In this document: positions 42,792-51,508 of the stretch, piece by piece
How the letters are laid out: each line of letters begins with the position of its first letter
Position numbering within the stretch: the first letter of the stretch is position 1
Source: Salinimicrobium sp049680855
GTDB taxonomy: Bacteria > Bacteroidota > Bacteroidia > Flavobacteriales > Flavobacteriaceae
Assembly (NCBI RefSeq): GCF_049680855.1
Contig: NZ_JBMPGS010000001.1
Coordinates: forward strand, 558,001 to 622,000
DNA: 64,000 nucleotides
Direction of reading: 5' to 3'
Position numbers and translations under genes: made by a program
The notes under the pieces: generated by a model
What the model was told of the DNA's origin: nothing
Databases searched by the model: none
Seen by the model: the letters and a program-made list of their open reading frames with translations, nothing else

Positions 42792-44054
42792 ATGAACCTA
42801 AAGCATCTCAGAAAATCAGAAAGAAGAATTGAAACCATAGATGTTCTTCGGGGATTTGCCCTGGCAGGGATCCTGTATGCTCACATGATCATCTGGTATA
42901 CAGGGGCTGCATTGCCGGCCAATGTCTATTTTAAATATGACAGCACTATTGATAACCTGGCCATGGCTATTTTTGGAGCCTTTGTGTTCGGAAAGTTCTT
43001 TTCTGTTTTTTCCTTCCTCTTCGGCCTAAGTTTTCATCTTCACTTCAGAAACAGGAGTGTCAAACCCAGCTTCAATAAGATATATCTCTGGCGTTTGTTG
43101 CTGCTTTTCATGATTGGTATTGTACATCATGTGATCTGGCGTGGGGATATACTCGCCATTTATGCTGTGCTGGGAGCGGTTTTAATGTTTTTCCGGCGTC
43201 TCCCTCTAAGGTTAATTCTTACTCTGTCTTTGTTGCTCATCCTTAATTTTCCCACCCATCTTTATGAACTTCTGAAGACAGAAACTATCACGGCAGCTGT
43301 AGATTTTCCTATGGAAGAAGCGGCAACAAAATATTACGATCTGGTGCAAAACGGCGGATTTTTGAGTGTAGTAATAGATAATTGGCAGTCCTGGCCCAAT
43401 AAATTTTCCTACCAATTGGAAAGCGGAAGACTTTTGATGACCTTCGGTTACTTTTTGCTTGGCTTGTATGCCGGCCGTGCTAACTTATTCACTTCCATAG
43501 AAAAGAACTTTTCGAAAATGCTGAAGTGGAAAAAATTCACTGAAAAAGCGACTCTTTTCCTGCTTTTAATCGGTTTGATAATGCTTGTAAATGACATTGT
43601 TACAATCCCAAGAATTGAAATTATCCCAAAATTTAAATGGCTGGCAAATTTCCTTTTCAGCATTTACAATGCCTGTCTCACCGTATTCTTTATTACCTTA
43701 ATAACAATACTTTTTAGAAAGCCATTTTTTTACTCAATTCTTAAACCGCTGGCGGCAATGGGAAGAATGGCACTTACGAATTACCTGCTGCAAACAGTTG
43801 TTGGTCTGCTACTATTTTATGAATTCGGATTGAATTTATTTGATAGAACATCGCCCGCAGTAAATGTATTGCTGGCTATTGGAGTGCTGGTTTTGCAGTT
43901 GAATTTTAGTAAATGGTGGTTAACCCACTACAAGCAGGGGCCGGTAGAATGGCTTTGGAAATCATTGACCTATTTCCGGTTTAATCCCAATAGAAAAAGG
44001 AAGGAAGCATCTGCTGTAGTTGGCAATAGACAGGAGACTTTTGAAGAAGCCTGA
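42792..44054 (+). CDS. DUF418 (YeiB-like) multi-pass membrane protein
   Basis: A 420-residue inner-membrane protein with roughly nine to ten helices. The N-terminal motif ETIDVLRGFALAGILYAHM is the hallmark of the DUF418/acyltransferase-3-like group, and MALTNYLLQTVVG begins the C-terminal DUF418 region. A transmembrane acyl- or group-transfer role has been proposed for the family, but no substrate is known. The frame is open to 42711; I choose the ATG at 42792 because the extra 27 residues are not family-like. It converges with the DUF4198 gene across a hairpin. Confidence 0.85.
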   Translation: MNLKHLRKSERRIETIDVLRGFALAGILYAHMIIWYTGAALPANVYFKYDSTIDNLAMAIFGAFVFGKFFSVFSFLFGLSFHLHFRNRSVKPSFNKIYLWRLLLLFMIGIVHHVIWRGDILAIYAVLGAVLMFFRRLPLRLILTLSLLLILNFPTHLYELLKTETITAAVDFPMEEAATKYYDLVQNGGFLSVVIDNWQSWPNKFSYQLESGRLLMTFGYFLLGLYAGRANLFTSIEKNFSKMLKWKKFTEKATLFLLLIGLIMLVNDIVTIPRIEIIPKFKWLANFLFSIYNACLTVFFITLITILFRKPFFYSILKPLAAMGRMALTNYLLQTVVGLLLFYEFGLNLFDRTSPAVNVLLAIGVLVLQLNFSKWWLTHYKQGPVEWLWKSLTYFRFNPNRKRKEASAVVGNRQETFEEA

Positions 44055-44070
44055 GTTTCCTTCTGAATAA

Positions 44071-44106
44071 AAAGAGCCCCGGCAATGAACCATTACCAGG
44101 GCTTTA
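44071..44106. terminator. bidirectional terminator between the DUF418 and DUF4198 genes
   Basis: AGAGCCCCGGCAATG pairs with CATTACCAGGGCTTT through about 15 bp, including G-U pairs, around a 3-4 nt loop. It has A-rich and T-containing flanks and lies between convergent stop codons. Confidence 0.7.
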
Positions 44107-44154
44107 TCTATTGAAATAGAAAGAGATTTCAATTTACTGCCAAAAATGCCATTT

Positions 44155-44874
44155 CTAAGACTTCTCTATTTTTTGTGTTGCACAACGCCAAACCGAATTG
44201 TATGAAGCTTTCCCTGTTTTTCCCGACTCATCTTCGTGGTAGGTCGTTGCCTCAAGAAAATACACGCCATTTTCATCCAGCTCTATTTCAAGAATACCTT
44301 CGGAATTACTCTTGACCTCTTTTGTTTCTCCTGATGGCAGAAAAAGAGTGGCGGTAACTCCTTCTTTCAGCGCTCCTTTAAAGTAGGTTCTAAATACCCT
44401 TTTTGAAGCATCAGTATTCGAAAGTTCTTCAGCTAAAACCAACTCCGGACTTTCAGAATTTACAGGCAATGCAAGAGCATTTTTCCCGACTAAGACCGGC
44501 GCGAATGCATTGAATTGATAAGCTGTTTTATCACCCGGGTCTTCGGCAGTATGTGAGATTTCCAGGCGATAGGCTCCGTTCTTTTCAGGAGTGAAATTTG
44601 CGCTGTAATGGTCTTCATGTGCTGTAGTAGGTAATTTTGTTCTGCTACCATTGGGTTGAACGAGCCATAGATCAAAATCGGCCACATTTGAGTACCAGTC
44701 GGCTACTTTTTCTACCGTACCTTCTGCAAATTCACTGTAGTAGATTTTAACTTCATGATTTTTTCCAGTTTCTCCTTGCGGCTTTGTGTCTATGTAGAGT
44801 GCATGTGCGTTTACAGCTCCTGCCGATAAAAACAGGAACATGAGCAATAAGAAAGAATTTTTGATATTTTTCAT
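44155..44874 (-). CDS. DUF4198-like secreted protein, partner of the PepSY-TM protein
   Basis: A 239-residue exported protein: a signal peptide ending VNA is followed by a mature N-terminus beginning HALYIDTKP, so a His is at or near the first mature position. Two Ig-like beta domains follow (about 22-120 and 130-235), the first with GAYRLEISH, the second with VTATLFLPSGETKEV. DUF4198 proteins resemble periplasmic parts of metal uptake systems, in which an exposed N-terminal His can bind metal. It lies 19 bp after the PepSY-TM gene and should share its metal-responsive promoter. A copy of the AAATGCCATTT motif runs into its stop codon. The metal is unknown. Confidence 0.78.
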   Translation of the reverse strand: MKNIKNSFLLLMFLFLSAGAVNAHALYIDTKPQGETGKNHEVKIYYSEFAEGTVEKVADWYSNVADFDLWLVQPNGSRTKLPTTAHEDHYSANFTPEKNGAYRLEISHTAEDPGDKTAYQFNAFAPVLVGKNALALPVNSESPELVLAEELSNTDASKRVFRTYFKGALKEGVTATLFLPSGETKEVKSNSEGILEIELDENGVYFLEATTYHEDESGKTGKASYNSVWRCATQKIEKS

Positions 44875-44893
44875 AATATTAATTTTAGGTGTT

Positions 44894-46102
44894 TTATGAT
44901 TTATAATTGGGAAATTTTAGTCCTTCTATCCTTTTGTTCGGGTTCTTTTTCCACCACACAATGAAACCTGTAATGGGAAGGCTGGCCGAAATAATACAAA
45001 CCAGAAAGGCAATAATCTTTGTCCAGATTCCTCCAATTGCCCCTACGTGAAGATCATAATTGAGTTTCATCAATTGTTCCCCACCGTTGGCTTCTGAAAA
45101 AGAGGGATCTTTCGTAAGTTCTTTTAAGGATTTTTGTTCATAAAAGGTGCTCCTGGCCTGCCACCTTGTTTGAAAACTGGGATTGATATTGACATTCCAT
45201 GTGCCTTCATTTCCGCGGGGATATTGTATTGTTATTTGGTTTTCTGAAGGATCAATGCCCGTATTCATCACCTGCCGGAAAAGCACATCTTCATCTGCCA
45301 TTTCAAAGCTGCCTACAGCGGTGGTATCAGATACGGTAATTTCAGTATTTTGTTCTTTACCTCCCGAAGCTGCATAATAAGCAGCATCTGAAAACCATTT
45401 CATCCCGTACACCATTCCGGTCAGACCCAGAATTAGAGCCACAAGAAGGGAATAAAATCCAAGTACATTATGAAGATCATAATTAAGTCTTTTAAACTTT
45501 GCGGTCCATTTTATTTTAAAGCTTGCGTCTTTCGTATTCTTGTTCCATCTCTTTGGCCACCATAGTACAAGGCCTGTGAGTAAAGCTATGACAAACATGA
45601 GTGTGCCATAAGCAACAATAGGTTTTCCTATGTTTCTTGGAAGCCAGAGTTGGTAATGGCCAATAATCATGAGGCGCCAAAAATCGCTATTTAATCTTCG
45701 GTTGTGAAGGCTTTCTCCGGTATAGGGATTTACGTAAACCTCCTGGTAATTTGAACTGTCGGCATAATATGGAACCATGGCACTGCGTCCCTCTCCGCGA
45801 TAATAAACAGCGTAGACTGAAGGAAATCCGTACTCCTCTTTTACCTTTTCGCTGAGTATAGAGGGTGGAAGAAATTCGGCACCTTCAGTATATTCAACGG
45901 TTTGATAAGGTTCTATCAATAATTTTATTTCCTGTTCAAAAGTGAGGATAGCTGCGGTAAAGCTCACCAAAACCACCACAATTCCCGAAATAAGGCCCAG
46001 CCATAAGTGGAGCCAGGCTGAAACTTTATAGAAGTAGGATCTACCTTTCTTTTTTTTCTTCAGCTTTTTCTTCTTTAGTGGTGCTTGAGTAGCGGGGATC
46101 AT
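44894..46102 (-). CDS. PepSY-associated TM (iron-reductase-like) membrane protein
   Basis: A 402-residue inner-membrane protein. A Lys-rich N-terminus leads into a first helix after the motif SAWLHLWLGL. A periplasmic PepSY-type region (about 70-150) contains VYVNPYTGESLHNRR. Further helices carry HYQLWLP, YDLHNVLGFYS and YDLHVGAIGG, whose histidines could bind heme. The last helix ends in IVWWKKNPNK. This matches PepSY_TM proteins, often found with siderophore receptors and proposed to reduce ferric complexes. With the DUF4198 gene it forms an operon with an iron-box-like repeat at its transcription start. Confidence 0.88.
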   Translation of the reverse strand: MIPATQAPLKKKKLKKKKKGRSYFYKVSAWLHLWLGLISGIVVVLVSFTAAILTFEQEIKLLIEPYQTVEYTEGAEFLPPSILSEKVKEEYGFPSVYAVYYRGEGRSAMVPYYADSSNYQEVYVNPYTGESLHNRRLNSDFWRLMIIGHYQLWLPRNIGKPIVAYGTLMFVIALLTGLVLWWPKRWNKNTKDASFKIKWTAKFKRLNYDLHNVLGFYSLLVALILGLTGMVYGMKWFSDAAYYAASGGKEQNTEITVSDTTAVGSFEMADEDVLFRQVMNTGIDPSENQITIQYPRGNEGTWNVNINPSFQTRWQARSTFYEQKSLKELTKDPSFSEANGGEQLMKLNYDLHVGAIGGIWTKIIAFLVCIISASLPITGFIVWWKKNPNKRIEGLKFPNYKS

Positions 46103-46144
46103 GTTAATTTTAATTAAAGCTGATGTTCTTGAGGTTATTATTTA

Positions 46145-46175
46145 TTAAGACTAAATCTAAATAAAAGCAAATGTA
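46145..46175 (-). promoter_or_regulatory. promoter and putative metal-responsive operator of the PepSY-TM operon
   Basis: Minus-strand TACATTTG at 46168-46175 is a perfect -7 box. Six bases downstream, at 46145-46161, is an imperfect inverted repeat, read on the plus strand as TTAAGA, 5 bases, TCTAAA. The size, spacing and TTTAGAT half-site match the feoA promoter. Confidence 0.5.
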
Positions 46176-46406
46176 AATATTTTTTTCAATGCCAAAAGAG
46201 TGAAAAGTGGCTTTTTTTTAGAACATTTTTCCTCAAGCGTTAATTTTAGTTGGTTAATTCATTTTGTTCAATAAAGAATTTCTGCAGGAAAAGCAGTAGT
46301 AGCTACGGTATGGTTGATAATTTTTAACGATATTGGCTATTGGAGTAAGAAGTCATTCTCAAGAATTAAGCTTCAAATTCCGGATTTCTGTAAAACTCTG
46401 ACTTCA

Positions 46407-47747
46407 ATGAACACATCAAAATTATATTTCTGGTCTATTGTAGTGGCTTTAGCCGGATTTCTTTTTGGCTTTGATACGGTAGTAATTTCCGGAGCCGACA
46501 AACAGCTTCAGCTTTTATGGGGAACAAGTGATCTCTTTCACGGGCTCGTGGTGATGTCCATGGCGCTATGGGGAACTGTTCTGGGAGCAATTTTTGGTTC
46601 TATTCCCACCAATAAATTGGGACGCAAAAATACCCTTTTCTGGATAGGTGTTTTGTACGTTACTTCTGCCATAGGTTCTGCGTTAGCAAATGATCCAATT
46701 GTTTTCGCGATCTTCCGGTTTTTGGGTGGAATAGGAGTGGGAGTTTCTACCATTGCCGCACCTTCTTACGTTTCTGAAATTTCACCCGCCTCAAAAAGGG
46801 GACGCCTGGTAGCACTTTATCAATTTAACATTGTCTTCGGAATATTAATGGCTTACATCTCGAATTATTTCCTGCGAGACATTGGTGAAGCCGCTTGGCG
46901 GTGGATGATTGGTGTAGAGGCTTTTCCTGCATTGCTTTATACTTTGCTGGTACTAACAGTTCCAAAAAGCCCAAGATGGCTGGTAATTTACAGGAATAAC
47001 TTTTCCAAAGCCAAAGAAGTATTAGCCCGGATCTATCCAGAAAGAGACTCCGAAAGAGAACTATCCATCATTGTTGCAAACCATGAAAAGGAGGATAGTA
47101 GTGAAAGTATTTTCCAATCAAAATATAAATATCCGCTGTTACTTGCCTTTTTTATCGCTTTTTTCAATCAATTTTCGGGGATAAATGCATTTCTGTATTA
47201 TGCACCGCGTATTTTTGAAATGTCAGGTTTAGAAGAATCTTCGGCTTTTTTGAGCAGCATCGGGATTGGACTCATCAACCTTATCTTTACCCTCATTGGA
47301 GTAGCTTTGATCGATAAATCTGGAAGGAAGAAGCTCATGTATATTGGTTCTGTAGGATATATTTTTTCGCTGGGTCTAGTCACGCTGGCTTTTCAGCTTA
47401 ACTGGCCGGGCTTCTATGTGCCTGTTTTCTTTTTTGTCTTTATCGCGGCTCATGCCGTAGGTCAGGGTGCAGTGATCTGGGTATTTATTTCTGAAATCTT
47501 CCCGAACCACTTGCGTGCAAACGGACAATCTTTTGGTTCTTCGGTTCACTGGATTCTCGCGGCTCTTATACCGTCATTTATTCCATATTTATTTGATTCT
47601 ATTGGTGCTCCTGTAGTTTTCGGAATATTTACTTTGATGATGGTATTCCAGTTGCTATGGGTGAAATTTTACATGCCTGAAACAAAAGGGCAGGAGCTGG
47701 AGTTCTTATCTGAAAATATTTCCCGCAAAGGAGGAAATTCACCATAA
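46407..47747 (+). CDS. MFS sugar:H+ symporter (SP family)
   Basis: A 446-residue inner-membrane transporter with 12 helices. Sugar-porter signatures are visible: LFGFDTVVISGA in TM1, NKLGRKNT and DKSGRKKLM in the 2-3 and 8-9 loops, VPKSPRWLV after TM6, FNQFSGINAFLYYAPRIFE in TM7, and PETKGQELE at the end. The frame is open to 46314, but the ATG at 46407 gives the normal N-terminus. A PfkB sugar kinase follows 74 bp later, suggesting uptake and phosphorylation of fructose or a related hexose. Confidence 0.92.
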   Translation: MNTSKLYFWSIVVALAGFLFGFDTVVISGADKQLQLLWGTSDLFHGLVVMSMALWGTVLGAIFGSIPTNKLGRKNTLFWIGVLYVTSAIGSALANDPIVFAIFRFLGGIGVGVSTIAAPSYVSEISPASKRGRLVALYQFNIVFGILMAYISNYFLRDIGEAAWRWMIGVEAFPALLYTLLVLTVPKSPRWLVIYRNNFSKAKEVLARIYPERDSERELSIIVANHEKEDSSESIFQSKYKYPLLLAFFIAFFNQFSGINAFLYYAPRIFEMSGLEESSAFLSSIGIGLINLIFTLIGVALIDKSGRKKLMYIGSVGYIFSLGLVTLAFQLNWPGFYVPVFFFVFIAAHAVGQGAVIWVFISEIFPNHLRANGQSFGSSVHWILAALIPSFIPYLFDSIGAPVVFGIFTLMMVFQLLWVKFYMPETKGQELEFLSENISRKGGNSP

Positions 47748-47821
47748 TCATAAGTTTTCGGCAAATAAGTATCGAAAAAGGCATTTTATAATCAGTTTCT
47801 AAACCGAATCTAATCAGAAGA

Positions 47822-48721
47822 ATGGAAAAGCAGTTAAAAGCAGTTTGTTTTGGGGAAGTACTTTTTGATGTCTTCCCAGATAAAGAAAGAATTGGCGGTG
47901 CACCTTTAAATGTGGCGTCGCGGCTTAGCAGTCTTGGAATTCAGACTGAATTGATAAGCCAAGTGGGAAAAGATGAAAAAGGCCGGCAATTACTGGATTA
48001 TTTAAAAGAAAACCGGGTGGGAACGGCCTGTGTATACATTCACGATCAATTTCCCACGGGAGTGGTAAATGTAAGCCTTTCCAAAAGTGGTGGTGCAACT
48101 TATGAAATTGCATTTCCTGCCGCCTGGGATAAAATTAAGCTTCAGCATGAGCAGGTTGAAATCGTTCAGAATGCTGATGCTTTTATTTTTGGAAGTCTCG
48201 CCTGCATAGACGAAGTGAGCCGGGAAACCTTATTTTCGCTCCTGGAAAATGCGTCCTATAAAGTACTTGATTTTAACCTTCGCCCTCCTCACTACACAAA
48301 AGAATTACTACTGAAATTGCTGCAGAAAGCCGATTTTATAAAACTGAATGACGACGAACTTTATGAAATTGCCCATATGATGAATTCTCCGTACCATTCC
48401 CTGGATCAGAATCTTCTTTATATCGCCAAAAATTCTGCGGCGAAAACCATATGTGTCACCAAAGGAAGCCATGGAGCAGTTCTTTATTCAAATAGAAAAC
48501 TTTTCTATAATAGCGGGTTTAAAATAACTGTGGAGGACACAGTTGGTGCCGGGGATTCTTTCCTTGCAGCACTGCTTTCCAAAATACTAAAAGGTGAAAG
48601 GGAACAGGATTCGCTGGATTATGCATGCGCTGTGGGTGCATTGGTAGCCTCCAAAAAAGGGGCGAATCCGGCGCTTGATCCACAAATGCTTGACGAATTT
48701 CTTAAGGGTACTTCTTCTTAA
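47822..48721 (+). CDS. PfkB-family carbohydrate kinase, probable fructokinase
   Basis: A 299-residue ribokinase-fold enzyme. The substrate-binding segment GGAPLNVASRLSSLG (25-39) and the catalytic DTVGAGDSF (239-247, base D245) are intact. GEVLFDVFPD at the start is typical of fructokinases. It should phosphorylate the sugar brought in by the MFS transporter just upstream, most likely fructose to fructose-6-phosphate. The two genes are on one strand and probably co-regulated. Sugar specificity is inferred only from motif style and context. Confidence 0.88.
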   Translation: MEKQLKAVCFGEVLFDVFPDKERIGGAPLNVASRLSSLGIQTELISQVGKDEKGRQLLDYLKENRVGTACVYIHDQFPTGVVNVSLSKSGGATYEIAFPAAWDKIKLQHEQVEIVQNADAFIFGSLACIDEVSRETLFSLLENASYKVLDFNLRPPHYTKELLLKLLQKADFIKLNDDELYEIAHMMNSPYHSLDQNLLYIAKNSAAKTICVTKGSHGAVLYSNRKLFYNSGFKITVEDTVGAGDSFLAALLSKILKGEREQDSLDYACAVGALVASKKGANPALDPQMLDEFLKGTSS

Positions 48722-48897
48722 AATTCGCCTTGAATTTCTTTTTCAGAATAGCTTCTGAAATCATCATTTTTGAAAAAATATTCCGAAGTACAGCTGTTTC
48801 ATAAAAGCTTAAGGTTTAGTGAAATAACGTGATATTAACATGTTTTGCTTTTTGTAATTATTAATTTGAAGATACTAACTAAAAAAATGCAAATGAT

Positions 48898-49467
48898 ATG
48901 AAATTTCTTTCAAGTAAGCTATACGCAGGTGTGATGAGCTTTATGTTATTCTTTATAGCAGGAAACCTTGAGGCTCAAAATGAAGATCAATTAATGGATG
49001 ACCAAAAAAGAGAAGTCATAAGAAGTGATTCCAAAGATGCCTTAGAAGTATTCAAAATGAATAACCCGAAATTGGAACAAATATTAGATAATGCCGAAGG
49101 ATATGCTATTTTTCCAAATGTGGGTAAAGGAGCTTACATTCTTGGGGGAGCCGCCGGTAATGGTGTGCTTTATCAAAACGGGCAGGTAGCCGGTTATTCT
49201 GAACTCAGGCAGATAGACATAGGTTTCCAGATTGGTGGTAAAGCCTTTCGGGAACTTATTGTATTCCAAACGCAGGAAGCCTTGAATAGATTTAAATCTG
49301 GTAATTTCGAATTTGAAGGCGCCGCTTCTGCAGTGATTTGGGATGAAGGAGCAACAGAGGCCCTTCAGTTTCGTGACGGAATTGGAGTAGCTATTATTCC
49401 AAAAGCCGGTGCTATGATTGGTGTTTCTGTAGGAGGACAGGAATTTAATTATCGTCCTTTAGATTAA
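48898..49467 (+). CDS. SYLF/YSC84-domain exported protein, copy 1
   Basis: A 189-residue exported protein with a signal peptide (ending NLEAQ). The SYLF domain (about 55-189) shows AEGYAIFPNVGKGAYILGGAAGNG and the C-terminal RDGIGVAIIPKAGAMIGVSVGGQEF. In eukaryotes SYLF domains bind phosphoinositides or other lipids; bacterial ones are exported and poorly understood. A second, clearly paralogous gene follows directly, separated by a hairpin terminator, so the pair arose by tandem duplication. Confidence 0.88.
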   Translation: MKFLSSKLYAGVMSFMLFFIAGNLEAQNEDQLMDDQKREVIRSDSKDALEVFKMNNPKLEQILDNAEGYAIFPNVGKGAYILGGAAGNGVLYQNGQVAGYSELRQIDIGFQIGGKAFRELIVFQTQEALNRFKSGNFEFEGAASAVIWDEGATEALQFRDGIGVAIIPKAGAMIGVSVGGQEFNYRPLD

Positions 49468-49481
49468 TTAATTAGAAAGCT

Positions 49482-49508
49482 AATCCCCGGAAATTATTTC
49501 CGGGGATT
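49482..49508 (+). terminator. terminator between the two SYLF genes
   Basis: A perfect 12-bp stem, AATCCCCGGAAA and TTTCCGGGGATT, has a 3-nt loop followed by TT. It separates the two paralogues, which therefore may be expressed independently. Confidence 0.85.
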
Positions 49509-49529
49509 TTAATCTTTAAAGATAAAAGA

Positions 49530-50057
49530 ATGAAAAAATATGCTTTTACTTCGATAATTCTATTGCTTCTCGCAACTACGGTAAGTTCACAGAATTCAAA
49601 ACAACAGGAAATTATTAATGATGCCGAAAGAGCGCTGCAAACACTGGTGCAAAAAGATGCCGGGGTACAGCAGCTTTTAGATCAGTCTACCGGTTATGTA
49701 ATTTTCCCGAATGTAAGAAAAGGAGCCTATATAGTAGGAGGAGCCTCTGGAAATGGCGCTGTTTACGAAAACGGGAAACTCATTGGAATGGCCGATCTTA
49801 AACAACTGGATGTAGGTTTGCAACTTGGCGGACAGGCTTTTATACAGGCATTGTTCTTTAAAAGCCAGGAAACTCTTGACAGGTTCAAGGAAGGGAATTT
49901 TAAACTCTCGGGGAAAGTTTCGGCGGTGGCTTTAGATAAAGGAAAAGCAGAAAGCATCCAGTTTCGCGACGGAATAGGCGTCGTTACTATGCCCAAGGCC
50001 GGGGCTATGATAGAAGTTTCTGTTGGAGGACAAAAATTCGGATTTCAGGAACTGTAG
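49530..50057 (+). CDS. SYLF/YSC84-domain exported protein, copy 2
   Basis: A 175-residue exported protein (signal peptide ending VSSQ). The SYLF domain aligns throughout with copy 1: STGYVIFPNVRKGAYIVGGASGNG, then RDGIGVVTMPKAGAMIEVSVGGQKF. Identity is high in these motifs and lower in the N-terminal 50 residues and in the middle. Function is unknown beyond probable lipid or envelope association. Confidence 0.88.
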   Translation: MKKYAFTSIILLLLATTVSSQNSKQQEIINDAERALQTLVQKDAGVQQLLDQSTGYVIFPNVRKGAYIVGGASGNGAVYENGKLIGMADLKQLDVGLQLGGQAFIQALFFKSQETLDRFKEGNFKLSGKVSAVALDKGKAESIQFRDGIGVVTMPKAGAMIEVSVGGQKFGFQEL

Positions 50058-50080
50058 CGTTCCAAAAATAGGATTTTAAT

Positions 50081-50100
50081 GAGGCGTTTGAAAACGCCTC
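50081..50100. terminator. terminator downstream of the second SYLF gene
   Basis: GAGGCGTTT (50081-50089) and AAACGCCTC (50092-50100) form a perfect 9-bp stem followed by TTCTTGTT. The oxidoreductase gene converges from the right. Confidence 0.75.
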
Positions 50101-50134
50101 TTCTTGTTAGTTCTTACGTTTTAATTAAGAAGAA

Positions 50135-51493
50135 TTATTCCATCGGTTTCAGCTCCTGGAGCATGGTGGGAATAAGTTCGCTTACCGTTGGGTGAATGTG
50201 CACGGCGTCCCTAATCACTTCATATTTTGCGCCGGCATACATGCTGTCTATAATGAGGTGAATAAATTCATCTGCCCGCACCCCCAGGAAGGAAGCTCCC
50301 AGGATCTTTTCATTTTTCTCTTCAATGTAGATCTTCAAATGACCGTTGGTTTCTCCCATTTCTTTGGCCCTGGCTACCTTATTCATTTCCAGAAATGCCA
50401 TTTTTGCCTTAAGTCTTTTTTCTTTTATCTGAGTTTCATTAAGCCCCACCCGCGCCAGCGGCGGATCAATATATGCGGCATAACAGGGAATGCGGCCGGA
50501 AAGCTTCAGTTTTTTGTCTCCAAACAGCTGGGAATTCACAATTTGAAAATCATTGTAGGAAGTGTGAGTGAAAGCTCCTTCGCCGTTGCAATCACCCAAA
50601 GCATAAATATGAGAAACATTTGTTTGTAGAACATCATTTACCTTAATATAGCCTTTTTCGTCTATTTCTACACCGGTTTTCTCCAGGCCAAGATCTTTAG
50701 TATTTGGTTTTCGGCCGGTAGCAACCAGTAAGTGTGAACCTGTAAGAACTTGATCCTCATTTAGCTGAAGTTCTATCCCGTCGTCCACTTCTTTGGCCCC
50801 GGTACAATCTGTATTAAATAAGATAGAAATTTCCTCTTTTTGAAGGATCTCTGCAATTGCTTTAGAAATGTCAGGATCTTCCTGTTTCATCAATCGGTCA
50901 CCACGTTCAATGATGCTGACTTTGCTGCCAAAACGCCTGAACATTTGTGCAAATTCTAACCCCACATAACCGCCGCCAACGATCATGAGGTGCTCCGGAA
51001 TTTCTTCCAGTTCCAAAATGCTCTCATTTGTCAAAAATGGCACTTTTTGAAACACTTCAGGGATGAACGGACTTGCGCCTACATTGATATATATGCTTTT
51101 TCCGGAAATGACTTCCTCATTTACTTGTACTGTTTTGGAATCCTGAAACTTGGCTTTCCCTCGAAAAAGCTGAACGTTTTCTTCTTCAGAAAAGCTCTTT
51201 TCCCAGCTTTCCCTGGAGCTATTCACCAGTTCATCCTTTCTCTTCTTAATTTTTTTCAGGTCAACTTTTACCGAACCTTTGATATCCACGCCCAGTTCGC
51301 TGCTGTGCTGCAGTTCGTAAGCCCTTCTGGCGCTGGCGACATAGGCTTTTGTAGGAGTGCAACCGGTATTTACACAGGTGCCTCCCAAATGAGATTTTTC
51401 AATAATGGCTACTTTCTTACCATTTTTAGCAAGGCTCATAGCTAAAGGCGGCCCTGCCTGGCCGGTACCAATAATGATAGCATCATATTCCAT
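50135..51493 (-). CDS. class I pyridine nucleotide-disulfide oxidoreductase (mercuric reductase-like)
   Basis: A 452-residue flavoprotein. The FAD-binding GTGQAG (9-14), redox-active disulfide CVNTGC (C40, C45), NAD(P)-binding GGGYVGLEFAQ, second FAD motif YALGDC and C-terminal HIHPTVSE (His base) are all present. This is the fold of dihydrolipoamide dehydrogenase, glutathione reductase and MerA; the CVNTGCTPTKA version and lack of an N-terminal metal-binding domain place it among MerA-like proteins of unknown substrate. No 2-oxoacid dehydrogenase genes are near. It follows the SDR gene by 15 bp and is probably cotranscribed with it. Confidence 0.88.
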   Translation of the reverse strand: MEYDAIIIGTGQAGPPLAMSLAKNGKKVAIIEKSHLGGTCVNTGCTPTKAYVASARRAYELQHSSELGVDIKGSVKVDLKKIKKRKDELVNSSRESWEKSFSEEENVQLFRGKAKFQDSKTVQVNEEVISGKSIYINVGASPFIPEVFQKVPFLTNESILELEEIPEHLMIVGGGYVGLEFAQMFRRFGSKVSIIERGDRLMKQEDPDISKAIAEILQKEEISILFNTDCTGAKEVDDGIELQLNEDQVLTGSHLLVATGRKPNTKDLGLEKTGVEIDEKGYIKVNDVLQTNVSHIYALGDCNGEGAFTHTSYNDFQIVNSQLFGDKKLKLSGRIPCYAAYIDPPLARVGLNETQIKEKRLKAKMAFLEMNKVARAKEMGETNGHLKIYIEEKNEKILGASFLGVRADEFIHLIIDSMYAGAKYEVIRDAVHIHPTVSELIPTMLQELKPME

Positions 51494-51508
51494 GTATAGA
51501 AAATTTTT

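Noticed and set aside
50135..51493. Naming the disulfide oxidoreductase merA or lpd
   Set aside because: There is no mer operon, no metal-binding N-terminal domain and no 2-oxoacid dehydrogenase genes; only the class is supported.
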